This document shows positions 33,485-44,126 of a DNA stretch of 64,000 nucleotides, piece by piece (positions within the stretch are counted from its first letter, which is position 1; each line of letters opens with the position of its first letter). Origin of the DNA: Gambelia wislizenii (taxonomy: Eukaryota > Chordata > Lepidosauria > Squamata > Crotaphytidae). The DNA lies in NCBI GenBank assembly GCA_030847615.1, contig JAUMIR010000004.1:68975001-69039000 (forward strand), given 5' to 3'. Both the position numbers and the translations under genes were made by a program. The notes below the pieces were generated by a model. It worked only from the letters and a program-made list of their open reading frames with translations, ran no database searches and was not told the origin of the DNA.

Positions 33485-33600
33485 CAGCAGGGGTGGGATG
33501 CCTTTGGCTTTTTGCATGTCTGGCCCTACAGCCTCATTCCCACCCAGCATGGCCAAGGTATAGGAGTTGTCCAAATATTGGGAGGGTCAAAGGCTGCCCG
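33485..33600. repeat. Decayed hAT-type MITE
   Basis: CAGGGGTGGGATGCCTTTGG on the left and GGGAGGGTCAAAGGCTGCCC on the right are partly inverted copies, with CCCACCCAGCATGGCCAAGG between. Same type as 9407 and 34305. Confidence 0.4.
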
Positions 33601-34304
33601 TGCATGGGTTTCATTTGCCCTCCTAATTTTCATCTCATCAGGACTTAAAAACCACATTTTAAAATACACAGTCAGGATATCTTTAACAAAACATGCCCAC
33701 CTTGTCAAAGGCCTATACCTTGACTGCCATCATCCATATGCTTCTCAGAAAACATATTCAAACTTTTCCCTCCATCTCTGCATTGTAAACTTAACGCAGC
33801 CTCACTCACAACAATGACATCCACAACACTGATCTACACCACACCATTATGAGCATTCTGATACCATTTTTAAGTGTTCTGGTTGTATTCTACAGTAGAG
33901 AATTCCAAGTACCTCACCAAGTTATAAGCCCCAGGATTCTGTAGGATGAAGTCATGGCAGTTAAAATGTATTGAAATTCTTATAACTTGTGTAGTGCTGA
34001 CATGCTCCTATGTGTTACCACATACAAAATAATCAGAATAGACAGAATATTCTTTATACCTACACATTCTTAAGAGAAAGTATGAAAAAACCATCTTGTA
34101 CACTAAATGTGAGCACCTGCTGAAGAATAAGAACAGTCACTAAATCCTTAACAACTTGGATTTACTGAGCATCAAAAAATTTTACAGAAATTATAAGCAA
34201 AATAGGAACTGGCACTAGGTGCTGGGATTATTTGGTGACATTCTTAATGTTTACAGCTAAGTACAAGCACTGAAATGAAGGGTTCATAGAATTCTATAGC
34301 ACAG

Positions 34305-34445
34305 AGCAGGAAATGTTGGCCCTCAAGGTATTTTGGACTCCACTCCCACAACTCCTTGCCAGTGACTATACTGGTGCTGATTTCTGAGAGGTGAAATCCA
34401 AAACATTTGGAGAGTCAAAGGTTCCCCATCTCATGCTATGAACAA
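34305..34445. repeat. Decayed hAT-type MITE
   Basis: GGAAATGTTGGCCCTCAAGG and GAGAGTCAAAGGTTCCCCAT are partly inverted, with ACTCCACTCCCACAACTCCT inside. No target duplication resolved. Confidence 0.4.
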
Positions 34446-34529
34446 ACATAGTTATATTTTCTACATATTAGGTACTTTGGAATTGGGACTAACCAGTAGT
34501 TGTGTGTATGTGTGTATGCATGCATGTGT

Positions 34530-34710
34530 GCCTTCAAGTCACCTTTCGATTTATGGTGACCTCATAGGATCTTCTTCATAGGGCTTTCTTAGGCAAGGAA
34601 TACTCAGAGATGGTTCTTCCAGCTCCTTCCTCTGAAATATAGCTGACAGCACCTGGGATTCGTTGGTGGCCTTCCATCCTAGTACTAACAAGGGCTGGTT
34701 CCCAGCTTCC
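34530..34710 (-). repeat. ACA-type SINE fragment (minus strand)
   Basis: GCCTTCAAGTCACC..TTATGGTGACCTCATAGG and TTCTTAGGCAAGGAATACTC are the inverted 3' half of the SINE family found at 23191. The 5' half is decayed. Confidence 0.6.
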
Positions 34711-34796
34711 AAGACCCTGGTTCCTAGCTTCCAAGATCAGACAGGATCTAGTGACTTTAGGGTATTTAGGCCCCAGCAGTCATATGATTGTTTATA

Positions 34797-34905
34797 TAAT
34801 AATAATAATAATAATAATAAATTATTTTTAACCCGCCCCTCTGCTCAGCAACCGGGGCGGCGTACAACAAGATTAAAACATCAAGTTAAAACAATCCCTT
34901 ATTAG
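34797..34905 (-). repeat. (AAT)n microsatellite with L2-type 3' tail
   Basis: An ATA/AAT run (34797-34822) is followed by AACCCGCCCCTCTGCTCAGC and GGGGCGGCGTACAACAAGAT, the inverted 3' end of an L2-type LINE or its SINE partner. Confidence 0.6.
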
Positions 34906-35531
34906 GAGAGTAGTAATCATTAGGAGTCACACTACAAAAATAACTGAAGTCTCATGATAAATCTGGAATTTACGCAACATGAAATGGCACAATTTCAGAC
35001 CCTAATACAAGTAACAGAAAGTGGTGGTTCTTGTTCTCCCTGGTTTATAAATGAGAAATAAAACATTGTTCCTCTGCTGCCTGGAGTACTATCCAAAACA
35101 CCTTGTCATTGCTTAGTACCTTCCTCATTATAAGACATCCTGGACTTCAACTACTGTACAGTACATTCATTTGCCTTTCAGCTCCCCCAAGTGCTGCTGC
35201 TGGGTAAAACAGCCATCTTGCAGAAAAGTTCCTTATCAGAATTCATTAGCATTGTGTATTAGCATTTAGGATCTAACTTTACTATGGCTTACAAAAGCTC
35301 TAAAATTTGATCGAGAAAATGTTTTCTCCCAGTTTAATAGCTCTTCAAAGGAAGTCTCTTGTCTTTATGATACCCAGCAACGATCCCATTGGGTTCTTTC
35401 TCTTTACATTTCAGCATCTTAGGTTCAGAATCACTTGCAGAAGTGAGAAAGTCCCAAAGCCAAGTTAAGCTGTTCTCATTTAACACTCATTTAAGTCCTT
35501 TTAAGATGTCATCCTATACATGCCTCTTGTT
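34906..35531. other. Unassigned intronic DNA
   Basis: No exon or recognisable element. Confidence 0.4.
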
Positions 35532-35755
35532 ATTATATGCCTCCAAGTCAAATTTCCAATTTATGGTGACCCTTAAGCCACTGTATCATGGGGTTTTCTT
35601 GGCAAGATTTGTTCAGAGAGGGTTTGCCTTTGCCTTCCTCTGAGGCTGAAAATGTGTGACTTGCCCAAGGCCACCCAGTGGGTTTCCATAGCTGAGCAGG
35701 GATTTGAGTCATAGTCCAGTGCTCAAACCACTATACCACAGTGGCTCACATGCAT
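35532..35755 (-). repeat. tRNA-derived ACA-type SINE (minus strand)
   Basis: Inverted copy of the family at 23191: TTATGGTGACCC..TCATGGGGTTTTCTTGGCAA, then CTCTGAGGCTGAAAATGTGT, GCCACCCAGTGGGTTTCCAT and the tRNA-like head AACCACTATACCACAGTGGC near 35745. Nearly full length. Confidence 0.85.
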
Positions 35756-35799
35756 GCTTACCCAGAAATAAGTCATACTGAACTCAAAAGGGGCCTAAT

Positions 35800-35965
35800 T
35801 CTGAATAAATATTTACTTAATATGTTTAATCTTTTTTAAATTGTTTTAATTGTTTTAAATTAAATAATTAATTTTAATCTTTTTAAATTATTGTTTTAAA
35901 TTGATTTTATTGTAAGCTGCCCTGAGATCTTCCAATATAGTGCTAAATATAAATATTGTAATAAA
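35800..35965 (+). repeat. L2-type LINE 3' UTR end
   Basis: An AT-rich stretch with repeated TTTTAATTGTTTTAAAT units is followed by TTGTAAGCTGCCCTGAGATC and AATATTGTAATAAATAATAC, the 3' end layout seen at 33000. Confidence 0.6.
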
Positions 35966-36309
35966 TAATACTAAATAAATAGACATACATAGAACTGCAC
36001 GTAGACAGTTTGTGAAATGTTGGAGAGTTTTTATGTGATTCGTCTTCAGAACTAACTACTCTTTGGAAGTACAGTAGTATTTTACCAAGAGGATAAAGTA
36101 GAAACAAAAAAAAAAAATGTCCAAAAGCCATTTAGAGCATCTGTAGGTCAAGAGAGAATGGATAGACTTTCCAGATCCAAACTGATCTCCAAATCTCCTC
36201 CAAGGCCACCTTCTCCCATACCTGCCTTTATAAAGAAGCCATGTGTGAACTTTATTCACACATAATAAACCACAGGGGCTATTTTGCTCTTAAATAAGAA
36301 TTATCCCTC

Positions 36310-36725
36310 ACTGCTCAACCTTTATTATTTATTTAATTTCTATCCCATTTTTTAACCAATATGAGATACTTACAAATGAATTAGAGCAAAATACCCTTAA
36401 AACAATGGATAATACAAAAGCAAAACAATCACATGAAAATCATGAATTTAAAACCCTTTTACAAGGCCATTAAAATATAACAATGATGATAAAAATCCAA
36501 ATACAGCACATCCCCAATTGAAATACCTTTTACAAGCAACAGTTATAACTCAAAGATCTGGGTACACAGAAAGGTCTTTACCTGCCAGTAGAAAGAGAGC
36601 AGAATGGGGGCCAGTCGAGTTTCCCATAGGAGGGAATTCCACAGTATGGGAGCAGCCACCAAGAAAGCTCTCTCCCATGTCCTCACCAAATGGCTACAGT
36701 ATCTGCGATTATCCCATCTCTGTTT
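36310..36725 (-). mobile_element. L2-type LINE 3' end with RT tail
   Basis: The minus strand reads ILWNSLLWETRLAPILLSFY followed by WQVKTFLCTQIF (36737-36543), a mutated C-terminal tail of an L2-like ORF. Its 3' UTR ends in TTTCTATCCC-type sequence at 36340. Homologous to 6160-6640. Confidence 0.7.
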
Positions 36726-36895
36726 TTTAATGTGCACCTCACAATGCTTTTTCAGCCTCAGCTATGTAGCATGAACTATGAGAAGTCCTATCACCAATCC
36801 TAAGGACTCCTGATGAATCAAGCTTTGGAATACTCTGCCAAAATGTCAGTTCTCACAAGCACATTTATATGAATCCAAAGCCTAAACCTCTAGAG

Positions 36896-37031
36896 CAGTG
36901 GTTCTGAATCCTTGATCCTCTCAATCCTTGAACCTCCACCCCCAGAATGCCCAACCATTGGCCATGTTAGCTGGAGATTCTGGGAGATGGAAGTCCAAAA
37001 CATCTGGTAGACTAAAGGCTGAGAACCACTA
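36896..37031. mobile_element. hAT-type MITE
   Basis: The left end CAGTGGTTCTGAATCC and the inverted right end TAGTGGTTCTCAGCC form the TIR. Flanking octamers CTCTAGAG and ATCTAGAA match at 6 of 8 positions, consistent with an aged 8-bp hAT duplication. Confidence 0.7.
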
Positions 37032-37164
37032 ATCTAGAATTTACATTTCTGTTAATCAGCTTCCACATGCTAGTTGTGTGCAGAGGGTATATGTCAAACC
37101 TTACTTTTACATAACTAAGAAAAGGGAATGTGTAGATTAGGCTAAATTAGAGGGATTGCAAGTC

Positions 37165-37300
37165 AGTGGCAGAGCATATGTTTTGTATGCAGATTAGTCA
37201 GTAGCATTTCCAGCTAGAAGGATCAGAACGGGAAAGACCTTTTCCTGATATTCTGAAGAGCCAGATGCTACCAGTTAGAACAGACAACACGTAAGGCATT
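37165..37300 (+). repeat. tRNA-derived SINE (plus strand)
   Basis: TCAGTGGCAGAGCATATGTT resembles the 5' half of a tRNA-Ala-like head; ACCTTTTCCTGATATTCTGA and GAGCCAGATGCTACCAGTTA follow. Same family as 13290 and 42385. Confidence 0.6.
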
Positions 37301-37370
37301 GTCTATCTTATAATAACAGCAACTCACAAGGCTCTTTATGTAGCCAAAGTGGTATGATGCACACATAAGA

Positions 37371-37643
37371 GTGAGTCATCAGCATGGTCAAGAAAAACCA
37401 AAGATTTTCAGAAGCACAAAAGGTTTTAGATGGGAGGTGAGAGATCCAGAACAGCCCAATGAAGGATTAAGCATACTCTATGGCTACGGAATGATGAATG
37501 ACTCTGTAGAAGCCAAAAATCTGGAGGAAAGAGAAAATGGCATGAAATGTCTTAGAAAGGTCATGACTGGCTGGCACGCTATAGAGAAGGAATGCACTTC
37601 CCTGACTATGCAGTTAATGATGCTTCAGGGAGGGGTGGTGGTT
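37371..37643 (+). pseudogene. Possible 3' coding end of a Ty3/gypsy-like element
   Basis: A 91-codon frame ends in LMMLQGGVVV at the edge of the LTR. Many Ty3/gypsy polyproteins end in a short QGGG-type tail just before the polypurine tract, and AGGGAGGGGTGGTGG (37628-37642) here looks like that tract. Nothing else in the frame is diagnostic. I infer it is the last part of the retrotransposon ORF from its position next to the LTR. Confidence 0.4.
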
Positions 37644-38374
37644 TGATAGCCTCTGTGAATAGAGGCTAGAATTCCCTGCACTTGGCGTTTGACACCAAGT
37701 GATTGTCCTGTGAAAGAGGTAGAGGCAGAGGATATTTTATGCCCTGCCTCCTCTTCATGTGTCCTCTTTGCTCTTCTCGCTGGGACCCACCCGCCTGCCC
37801 TCAGTGCACTGTGAGTTAAGCAGGTCACTTCTGGGCTGGGTAGGAATTTCCCCCCTTTACCTGGGGTTTTTTGCCAACCCCATACTGTATCTGATGGGAT
37901 TTGGAGAATTGGCTATGGGTGATGTCTAAAATAGGTTCTCACTTGGCAGGTTACAGGGAGTGAATTTATTAGATCAATGTACACCTTGGTATCCTTTTGG
38001 TGAAAGGATGGGCTCTGGAACCACTTCTGTGGGTCATGGGAGTCTGCCCTTGGGTCCAACCTGGGAGTTTACTCTCTCTTATAAAGTCTTGGGACTTTGG
38101 AAGGGGAGCCCCCTGGGTTGGTCTTCCAGTAAATAACTGCTCAGGCAGCAGCCAATGTTTTTTGGGATTGCCCCCGGGGTCTGGTGTTTCACCCAAGGGA
38201 AGGCTGGGAAGGGTGATCACAAGTTGATGCTTAGGCCTCAGCTGGACCTGCATCAGGTTGCTCCCCCCTCAGCTTTGCCAGGTCCAAATTCAATTAAATA
38301 GAGTATAGGTCAATAAAGTGGCCCTTATTCAACCCATTTATTTGTGTCTGGTCTTGTTATTTCATGGTTGGACA
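37644..38374 (+). mobile_element. LTR of a Ty3/gypsy-like element, copy 2
   Basis: The 731-bp block starts TGATAGCCTC after a purine-rich tract and ends GTTGGACA, giving TG..CA termini. It contains TTATAAAG at 38079-38086 and AATAAA at 38312-38317, in the order expected for promoter and polyadenylation signal. It is homologous over its length to 19872-20613 in the opposite orientation. The 5' LTR and the rest of the interior are missing. Confidence 0.65.
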
Positions 38375-38476
38375 TCAATCAGCACTTGAACATTTTTTTA
38401 GACTCCTATGTGTCCTAAAGTCCAGTGCATGTTACTCAGTCCATCTCTGTCCATACACATACACACATACCACAGA

Positions 38477-38477
<1 letters not shown>

Positions 38478-38518
<41 letters not shown>
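38478..38518. repeat. (TC)n-(AC)n microsatellite
   Basis: Roughly twelve TC repeats run directly into about nine AC repeats. Confidence 0.95.
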
Positions 38519-38765
38519 CATTTCAAGTGCAAGAGAGGAACAGGGGAAATGCCAAAAGACTAATAAAAATTGAATTTCAGGATAATAGAAAGGCATATTG
38601 TCCCTTTATCAATTGTTAATGCACACTACTGGATTATCCAAATATACTTGTCCCAGTATGGTACTGCCAGGAATGGATGAATTGATACTGAGTACTAATT
38701 TTTAAATTCTTTGCAGTGTTTGGTTGCTGACTTCAGCAGTGGTTTAATAGCAGTATTTTTACTAT

Positions 38766-38803
38766 ATAGATAGATAGATAGACAGACAGACAGATAGATA
38801 GAT
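38766..38803. repeat. (GATA)/(GACA) microsatellite
   Basis: TAGATAGATAGATAGACAGA-type tetranucleotide repeats with an internal GACA block. Confidence 0.95.
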
Positions 38804-40597
38804 GGGAACACATGTGCATGTGCACGCATGCACACACACACACATATCTGCTGCGTGTCAAGCTTTACACTTTGCCACTTTCTGTAGCATAATCTGATCA
38901 GACTGTTCAGACCATTTTTAGATTTAGCAGTAAGGCAACAATGTCAGCATGGGAGAATTCATCTTTAGACAAGTGTTTCCTGAGGGAGAAGTCACATTTC
39001 ATTCAGGCATCTAGGTCAGGTTTCTTTACACGCAACCATCCAATGACCTACCTAGCTAACTACCACTGAATCTACTAATTGCCACAGGTTCTGTTCAGTG
39101 GCTGGGTGTCACAACCAGAAACAGGGATCCAAAATGGAGGGAGAATATCCATGTGAGTTTCATTCCCTTCAGATATACTTTAGTAATTTCATGTGCAATT
39201 GCAGTGATCTCAGAAACTGTAATTCTGTATACAGAGGTGTTCCTCCTCAGAAGACATGGAGTCCCATCTAAAAAACATGACATCTTCCACTTGTGAATCT
39301 GGAGGAATTTCTTTGTTATTGACAATCCCTTTGGTAGTTTATCTTCCATTTCGTTCTATCTGCAAGATCCATTAATCTTGATATATGAAAATAGCTCAGG
39401 AGAGTGGTGAGATAGGAGGACCAGACAATCTAAACATCTTTCTGGCCTCCCTTCTCAGAAGATCAGGGATGATTAGCAACTCATCTCATCAGCTTGCACT
39501 TGTCCTGCTTGTGTGCATATTTCTTTTCTAGTGGGGCAATGAGGAGTACACTGAAAAATTTACAAGCCTACCACCACACCTTATTTTCATTTAACTATGC
39601 TAGCCCTGATACTTTACTATTTGTTCATATCACAAGATAGGATGTATGCAAGAGGCTGAAATGAAAGCCTACTGGACATTTTGGATACTTGTAACAGTGG
39701 AACAGCCTTTTAAGAATCTGCCAGAACTCCCCCCCCTTTTTTTTTTAAAGGAAAACAGTGGGATATTATTTTGAAACAATAAAAAAGCCCAGCATGCAGT
39801 AGAACAAGGCCACCAATTAAGAAGAAAAGGGCAAGTGGGGGGATAAACTTCATATATCATAGTTGGGTTTTTGGGACAATTAAGCAACTAAACTAAAATG
39901 TACAACAGGAGGAGGGACATTTTTTTTGTCTTAAGAAACACATTTATTTGGGAGTAATAGGTCAGCAGATTCATGCAAGAGTTGGGCAAAACCAGTGCTC
40001 AAAGTAGGCAGGGAACCCCCTTCTTTGCTTCTCTGTTACATTTTCCTCCCATTCCTTTTCTGTTTCCTTCTATCCCCTTCTCTCTCTTTCTTTCTCTACC
40101 TCCCTGCCTAGCAGGCTACAAGAGGAGGTCTGAACTGATCACTGAACTGAGGACTCATGAAATTAGACTGAGGCTGATAAGTGGCCCTCAGGTCACAGAC
40201 TGCCCATCTACAGTTATAACAAGTAATGGGACATGCCATTTAGAAGTAGGCACACTGGTGTCCTTCAGCTATTTTGGACCATGTCCATAATCCTTTACTA
40301 CTGAGCCATAGTTGTTGGGGCTAGTGGGTTTTGGTCCAATTATTAGTTCAATGATACTGAGTTGATACACCCTTCACAAGAGGTTCAGCATTTCCTACAG
40401 GACAAGGAATCTATTTCACAACCTAGCCTGCCTCAAAGTTGAGTTGAAGAAAACAGGAGGGGCTCTACTTAACCCCAGGAAACAGAAAAGAGGCAGAGTT
40501 TTCAATCTCCACTTCATTATTCTTCTGTTGATGTTACTGTTTCTTTCATTCCAATAAAACTTGTACTTTTCAGTCCTTGCATCCATGTTAGAAAAGA
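38804..40597. other. Unassigned intronic DNA
   Basis: About 1.8 kb with no recognised exon. An 84-codon minus-strand frame at 39349-39095 has no known domain and no convincing splice sites. A CT-rich tract lies at 40042-40105. Confidence 0.4.
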
Positions 40598-40835
40598 GCC
40601 AGTGTGATGTAGTGGTTTGAGTGTTAGCCTAGGACTCTGGGAGACCAGCATTCTAATCTCTGCTCAGCTATGGAAACACCCTGTGTGACTTTGGACAAGT
40701 CACACTCTCTCAGCCTAAGAGGAAGACAATGATAAACCTCCTCTGAATAAACATTGCCAAGAAACCCCCATGATAGAGCCACCATAACCTGCAATTGATT
40801 TGAGAGCACATAGTAATAACAACAACAAAGCCATG
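40598..40835 (+). repeat. tRNA-derived ACA-type SINE
   Basis: Starts GAGCCAGTGTGATGTAGTGG, then GACTCTGGGAGACC, GACAAGTCACACTCTCTCAG and CATTGCCAAGAAACCCCCAT, ending in AATAACAACAACAAAG. Full length; closest to the family consensus of the copies here at its 5' head. Confidence 0.88.
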
Positions 40836-41366
40836 TTAGAAAAAAATGACCTAAGATTAACTTTTTTGGGCTGCAACCTAACCAGATGCAGTTTCAAGAG
40901 AAATAGGTACACTTCACATGCTGAGCTAAACCCCTCACCATTCAGAATAAAGACTTTTGCAGTGGAAGCCTTATGGATATGATCAGCATCTTGCATGATG
41001 GCTGCTTCCTCTTTTAGTTTTACTTCATGATAATAATAATAAAAAACATTCAGAAATACATCCTGCTACTTTTTGCCACAAAGTTGCCACAAATTAGAAT
41101 CGATTCTTGTCCAGCAGTCCCATAAAACAGGAAGTGCCGTGATGAGCAAGACACACATATTCTGATTTTGAAGCCTTTATAGCTTATATCAGGTAAACAA
41201 AAGTCCTTCAGTTGTTATGTAAGACACAACTCCATCTCCATCTCTACTGCTATTCTTATTTAGAAGGGATGCAGGGATGCTCCCCTGTGTTCAGGAACAA
41301 AACCCACAAAATAAATCAGGACCCTCGATCGCACAGAGAGCATCCAACTGGAGAGAAAGCTCTCCT
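40836..41366. other. Unassigned intronic DNA
   Basis: An AAT-rich spot lies at 41030-41045. Nothing else is recognised. Confidence 0.4.
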
Positions 41367-42209
41367 GGGGTGCGTTTACATGGGCAAATATTCCCCTAAA
41401 TATACCGCTAAGATTGCTCATTGTTCCCACACATCGTGCCACAGTATCACCTCATTCAGAAGGGGGGAAGGTAAAAATCCCAAATATAGTGTCACAGGGG
41501 ATGTTGCTACTTTTGCCAACTTATTTGAAGAGTAGCGTGACTTAGCGTATTATTGATTGTGTGAACGACCATTTCGCTAAGGGCTGTGTGAATTACCAGC
41601 AATCTTTCTGATACAATCACAACAGAGCTGCTCTGTGATTTGTTGGGATGTTCAAAGAAGGGGTGGGCTCTCAAGAGATGGACGGAATGTTTTCAGCCAC
41701 AGAAAAAATCTCTGCAGTTTGCTTGGCTACTAGGAAATAAGGAGACGGGGGTGGGAGTGAGGGAGTGACCAGAAAATGTAGTTTTCACTCACAGAAAAAA
41801 TCCCAGCTGTCTGCAACTTGCTTGTCTCTGTGTGTGTGTCAGAGGGAGGGAGGGAGGGAGGGAGGGAGATCGAGTAGGGATGGGCTCATCCAGCTGTTCG
41901 TTCGATTGCATTTGTGTGAAGGGGGGTTTGATGGGGGAAATAGCTCCTCCGTGACTGAAAGGGCTTTTGGAAGAAGAGGCTTGAGAGCACTGCACTCTCT
42001 CTCTCTCTCTCTCTTTCCCTCCCTCCATCTCATGTTCCCTTAGATGTGCTTGGGAGGCCATGTCCCTGCACCTTTGCCCATCTGAACCAGAAAGCAGGGG
42101 GGGGAGGGGAACTGGTTTCCCTATAAATTGTCTAAACTACCCAGCACTGGTGCGAAAAAGCACTAAAGCGCAAATTTTCGCAATAAAAACTGCCGTGTAA
42201 CTGAGCCCC
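41367..42209 (+). mobile_element. Non-autonomous TIR element, uninterrupted copy
   Basis: The ends GGGGTGCGTTTACATGGGCA and (inverted) GGGGCTCAGTTACACGGCAG form an imperfect TIR. The body includes AGCGTGACTTAGCG, a (GGGA)n run (41848-41867), a (CT)n run (41994-42012) and GCACTGGTGCGAAAAAGCAC near the right end. A homologous copy at 52171-54753 lies in the opposite orientation. The target duplication is unclear (CTG/CTA at best). No transposase frame. Confidence 0.65.
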
Positions 42210-42384
42210 TAGTATCAGTTTACATCACACAGGGGTCAGGATAGGTAGACAAGTAGGGAGGACACTTTGGGTCACTCAAACTATCTAACCCTCTTACTAC
42301 TGCCCGCTCTGAAGAATTCTTGGCTCTTCAGTGCTAAGTGTTGTTGCACTTCTAACAGATTCAACACACTTATATGAATAAGTT

Positions 42385-42620
42385 AGAATGAAAACCTAGA
42401 AGCACAGAGAGCTACCTTAAAGTGAGTCAGACCACAAGCCTATCTGGCACATTATTGTCTACACAGATTGTTAGATGCTTTTCAGGGTTTCAGCCTGGAG
42501 TCCTTACTAGTTCTACCTGAACATGCCAGGATTACCATGCCCCAGGATTTAACCTGGAGCCTTTTGCATGCCATACAAAGTGTGTATTCTACCACTGCGC
42601 TATGACTGTTCCTTCTATTA
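42385..42620 (-). repeat. tRNA-derived SINE (minus strand)
   Basis: Inverted tRNA head at the high end (CTACCACTGCGCTATGACTG, 42590-42609), preceded by TTTAACCTGGAGCCTTTTGC with a B-box. The body includes TGAGTCAGACCACAAGCCTA. Same family as 13290 and 37165. A SINE, not a tRNA gene. Confidence 0.75.
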
Positions 42621-42654
42621 TCTGAAGCACGTTCACATGAACTAGGGCTAAAGC

Positions 42655-42740
42655 CCCCTGGAACAGGAGGAGAGCCTTGCCAGATCAGACCAAAAGCCAA
42701 TCTCATCTAGCATCCTGCTTTTCCTCACAGCCACACAAAA
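42655..42740 (-). mobile_element. Old CR1/L3 3' fragment
   Basis: GCCTTGCCAGATCAGACCAA and CATCTAGCATCCTGCTTTTC are the inverted 3' end of CR1/L3. Confidence 0.6.
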
Positions 42741-42929
42741 CATGCCTCTCTCTGACTGTTGTGAAAAGCAAATACTGTGGTTTTCTTTGGTGTGTAGACT
42801 TTGATCACCCCCATAGTGAATTTGTGACTTGAAGCTGTGAAGAACCAGCATAGCCAGTACTTTTTGTGAATCTCCAACTAATTGCATCCAATCAAGAAGC
42901 AAAGCCCTTTCCTCTGAAACAGGTAAATA

Positions 42930-43353
42930 CAGTTGTCCCTCCACATTCGTGAGGGTTCGGGCTGCAAGACCCCTGCGAATGTGAAAAAACTGCGAATAAA
43001 AAATAGGTCACACCACGCCCTCCCGGAACCCTCCCCCACCCTCCCAGAAGCAGTGATGGGGGCTTCTGAGGCCCCTGTCACTCCTCCTCTCCACCCCCTG
43101 CCCTCCCAGAAGCATCAATGGGGGGCTTCTGAGGCCCCCGTTGCTGCTCCTCTCCACCCCCCTGCCCTCCCAGAAGCAGCAATGGGGGCTTCTGAAGCCC
43201 TGTCGCTGCTCCTCTCCAACCCCCACCCATCCTCCCAAAAGCGGCGATGGGGCTTCTAAAGCCCCGTTGTCACTTTTGGGAGGGGGAGCTCCCCAAAAAC
43301 CACGAATAATCAAAACTGTGAATGTTAAAGCCACAAATGTGGAGTGGTAACTG
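42930..43353. mobile_element. Tigger-like MITE with GC-rich minisatellite, copy 2
   Basis: The ends CAGTTGTCCCTCCACATTCG and (inverted) CAGTTACCACTCCACATTTG are flanked by TA (42928-42929 and 43354-43355). About four units of roughly 60 bp lie at 43020-43270, each with CCCTCCCAGAAGCAGNNATG and GGGGCTTCTGAGGCCC. The unit is homologous to that in 27355-27698. Long frames here are by-products of the array. Confidence 0.85.
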
Positions 43354-43355
43354 TA

Positions 43356-44004
43356 CTGCCACTCCTTCTGTTGTACCAATCACATAGTCCACTGAAACTT
43401 GAGTTTTACCCCATTGTACTTCAGCTTCCAAATAGTGTCTCACCATTTCCCCAGAAGCATCCCTGCTCCCTATTTGGTGAACCCTCACTCCAAACCATCC
43501 CCTTTCCTTGCTCTCTTTAAGAATAGTCTTCTAGTCGTGGACTAGACAAGGCCTACTAATCAATTCTTCCTTTCCGTAAACAGTTGTGGTAACATAAACC
43601 TTACATGCTTCAAAATTAATTTGGTCAGTTTTCTTAAAGTGATTCTCCACTGTGATCTAGTACAATATACACTGCAAACATTCCCACCACTTTCATGTTG
43701 TCTTGAGTATATATGCCTAGATGCAACCCTTCATACCTGTGTGAGGGCCATATGCTTGACTCACAGGCAACAACTGATCAAATGCTGAAGAAATGCAAGG
43801 CTAAGAAACAGAGCTGGAAAAGGCAGAAACCAGACATTCTTTTCAAATCCTCAAGTCTTGCTGAAATGTCAGTGAAGACAAGCACAACATTCTGTCACCC
43901 CCTGTCAATGAGCTTCTCCTGTATGTCTGCCATTTCTTAACCTCCTGAAAACTTTGCAAACCCATTCTGCTCCCCGAACAAAATGAGGACACTAGAGTTC
44001 ATAC
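43356..44004. other. Intronic DNA next to the RASSF5 C1 exon
   Basis: No further exon or clear repeat between the MITE and the splice donor at 44004-44001. Confidence 0.4.
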
Positions 44005-44126
44005 CTGGGTGTAGTTTTGTGTTAAAGTATTTTCTGGAGAAGGTTTGTTGTAGGTCTGCCCTTCCTGCTGGCTGCAATCCAGCTGGATGAGGTTTCTGCA
44101 TTCCTGGTGGCAGGTGTACTTGCAGT
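44005..44126 (-). CDS. RASSF5: RASSF5 internal exon, C-terminal half of the C1 zinc finger
   Basis: This is a coding exon of the long isoform (NORE1A), a Ras/Rap effector and adaptor. Read minus, a splice acceptor (CTCTGTAG) precedes 44126 and a donor (GTATGA) follows 44005. The 122 bp give two bases completing a codon from the previous exon, then 40 codons: CKYTCHQECRNLIQLDC, then SQQEGQTYNKPSPENTLTQN and YTQ. The pattern C-x4-H-x2-C-x7-C supplies the last zinc ligands of a C1 domain; the split codon would be Asn of the C-x2-C pair. LIQLDCSQQEG is characteristic of RASSF5 rather than RASSF1. The exon ends in phase 0, matching the RAPL exon, so both can join the same downstream RA-domain exon. 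The previous exon should lie beyond 64000. Confidence 0.95.

Noticed and set aside
39095..39349. 84-codon minus-strand frame as an unknown exon
   Set aside because: It has no recognised domain or convincing splice sites, and frames of this length are common by chance here.
42560..42620. Possible tRNA gene on the minus strand
   Set aside because: The tRNA-like head has body sequence attached and decayed arms, as in the other SINE copies.
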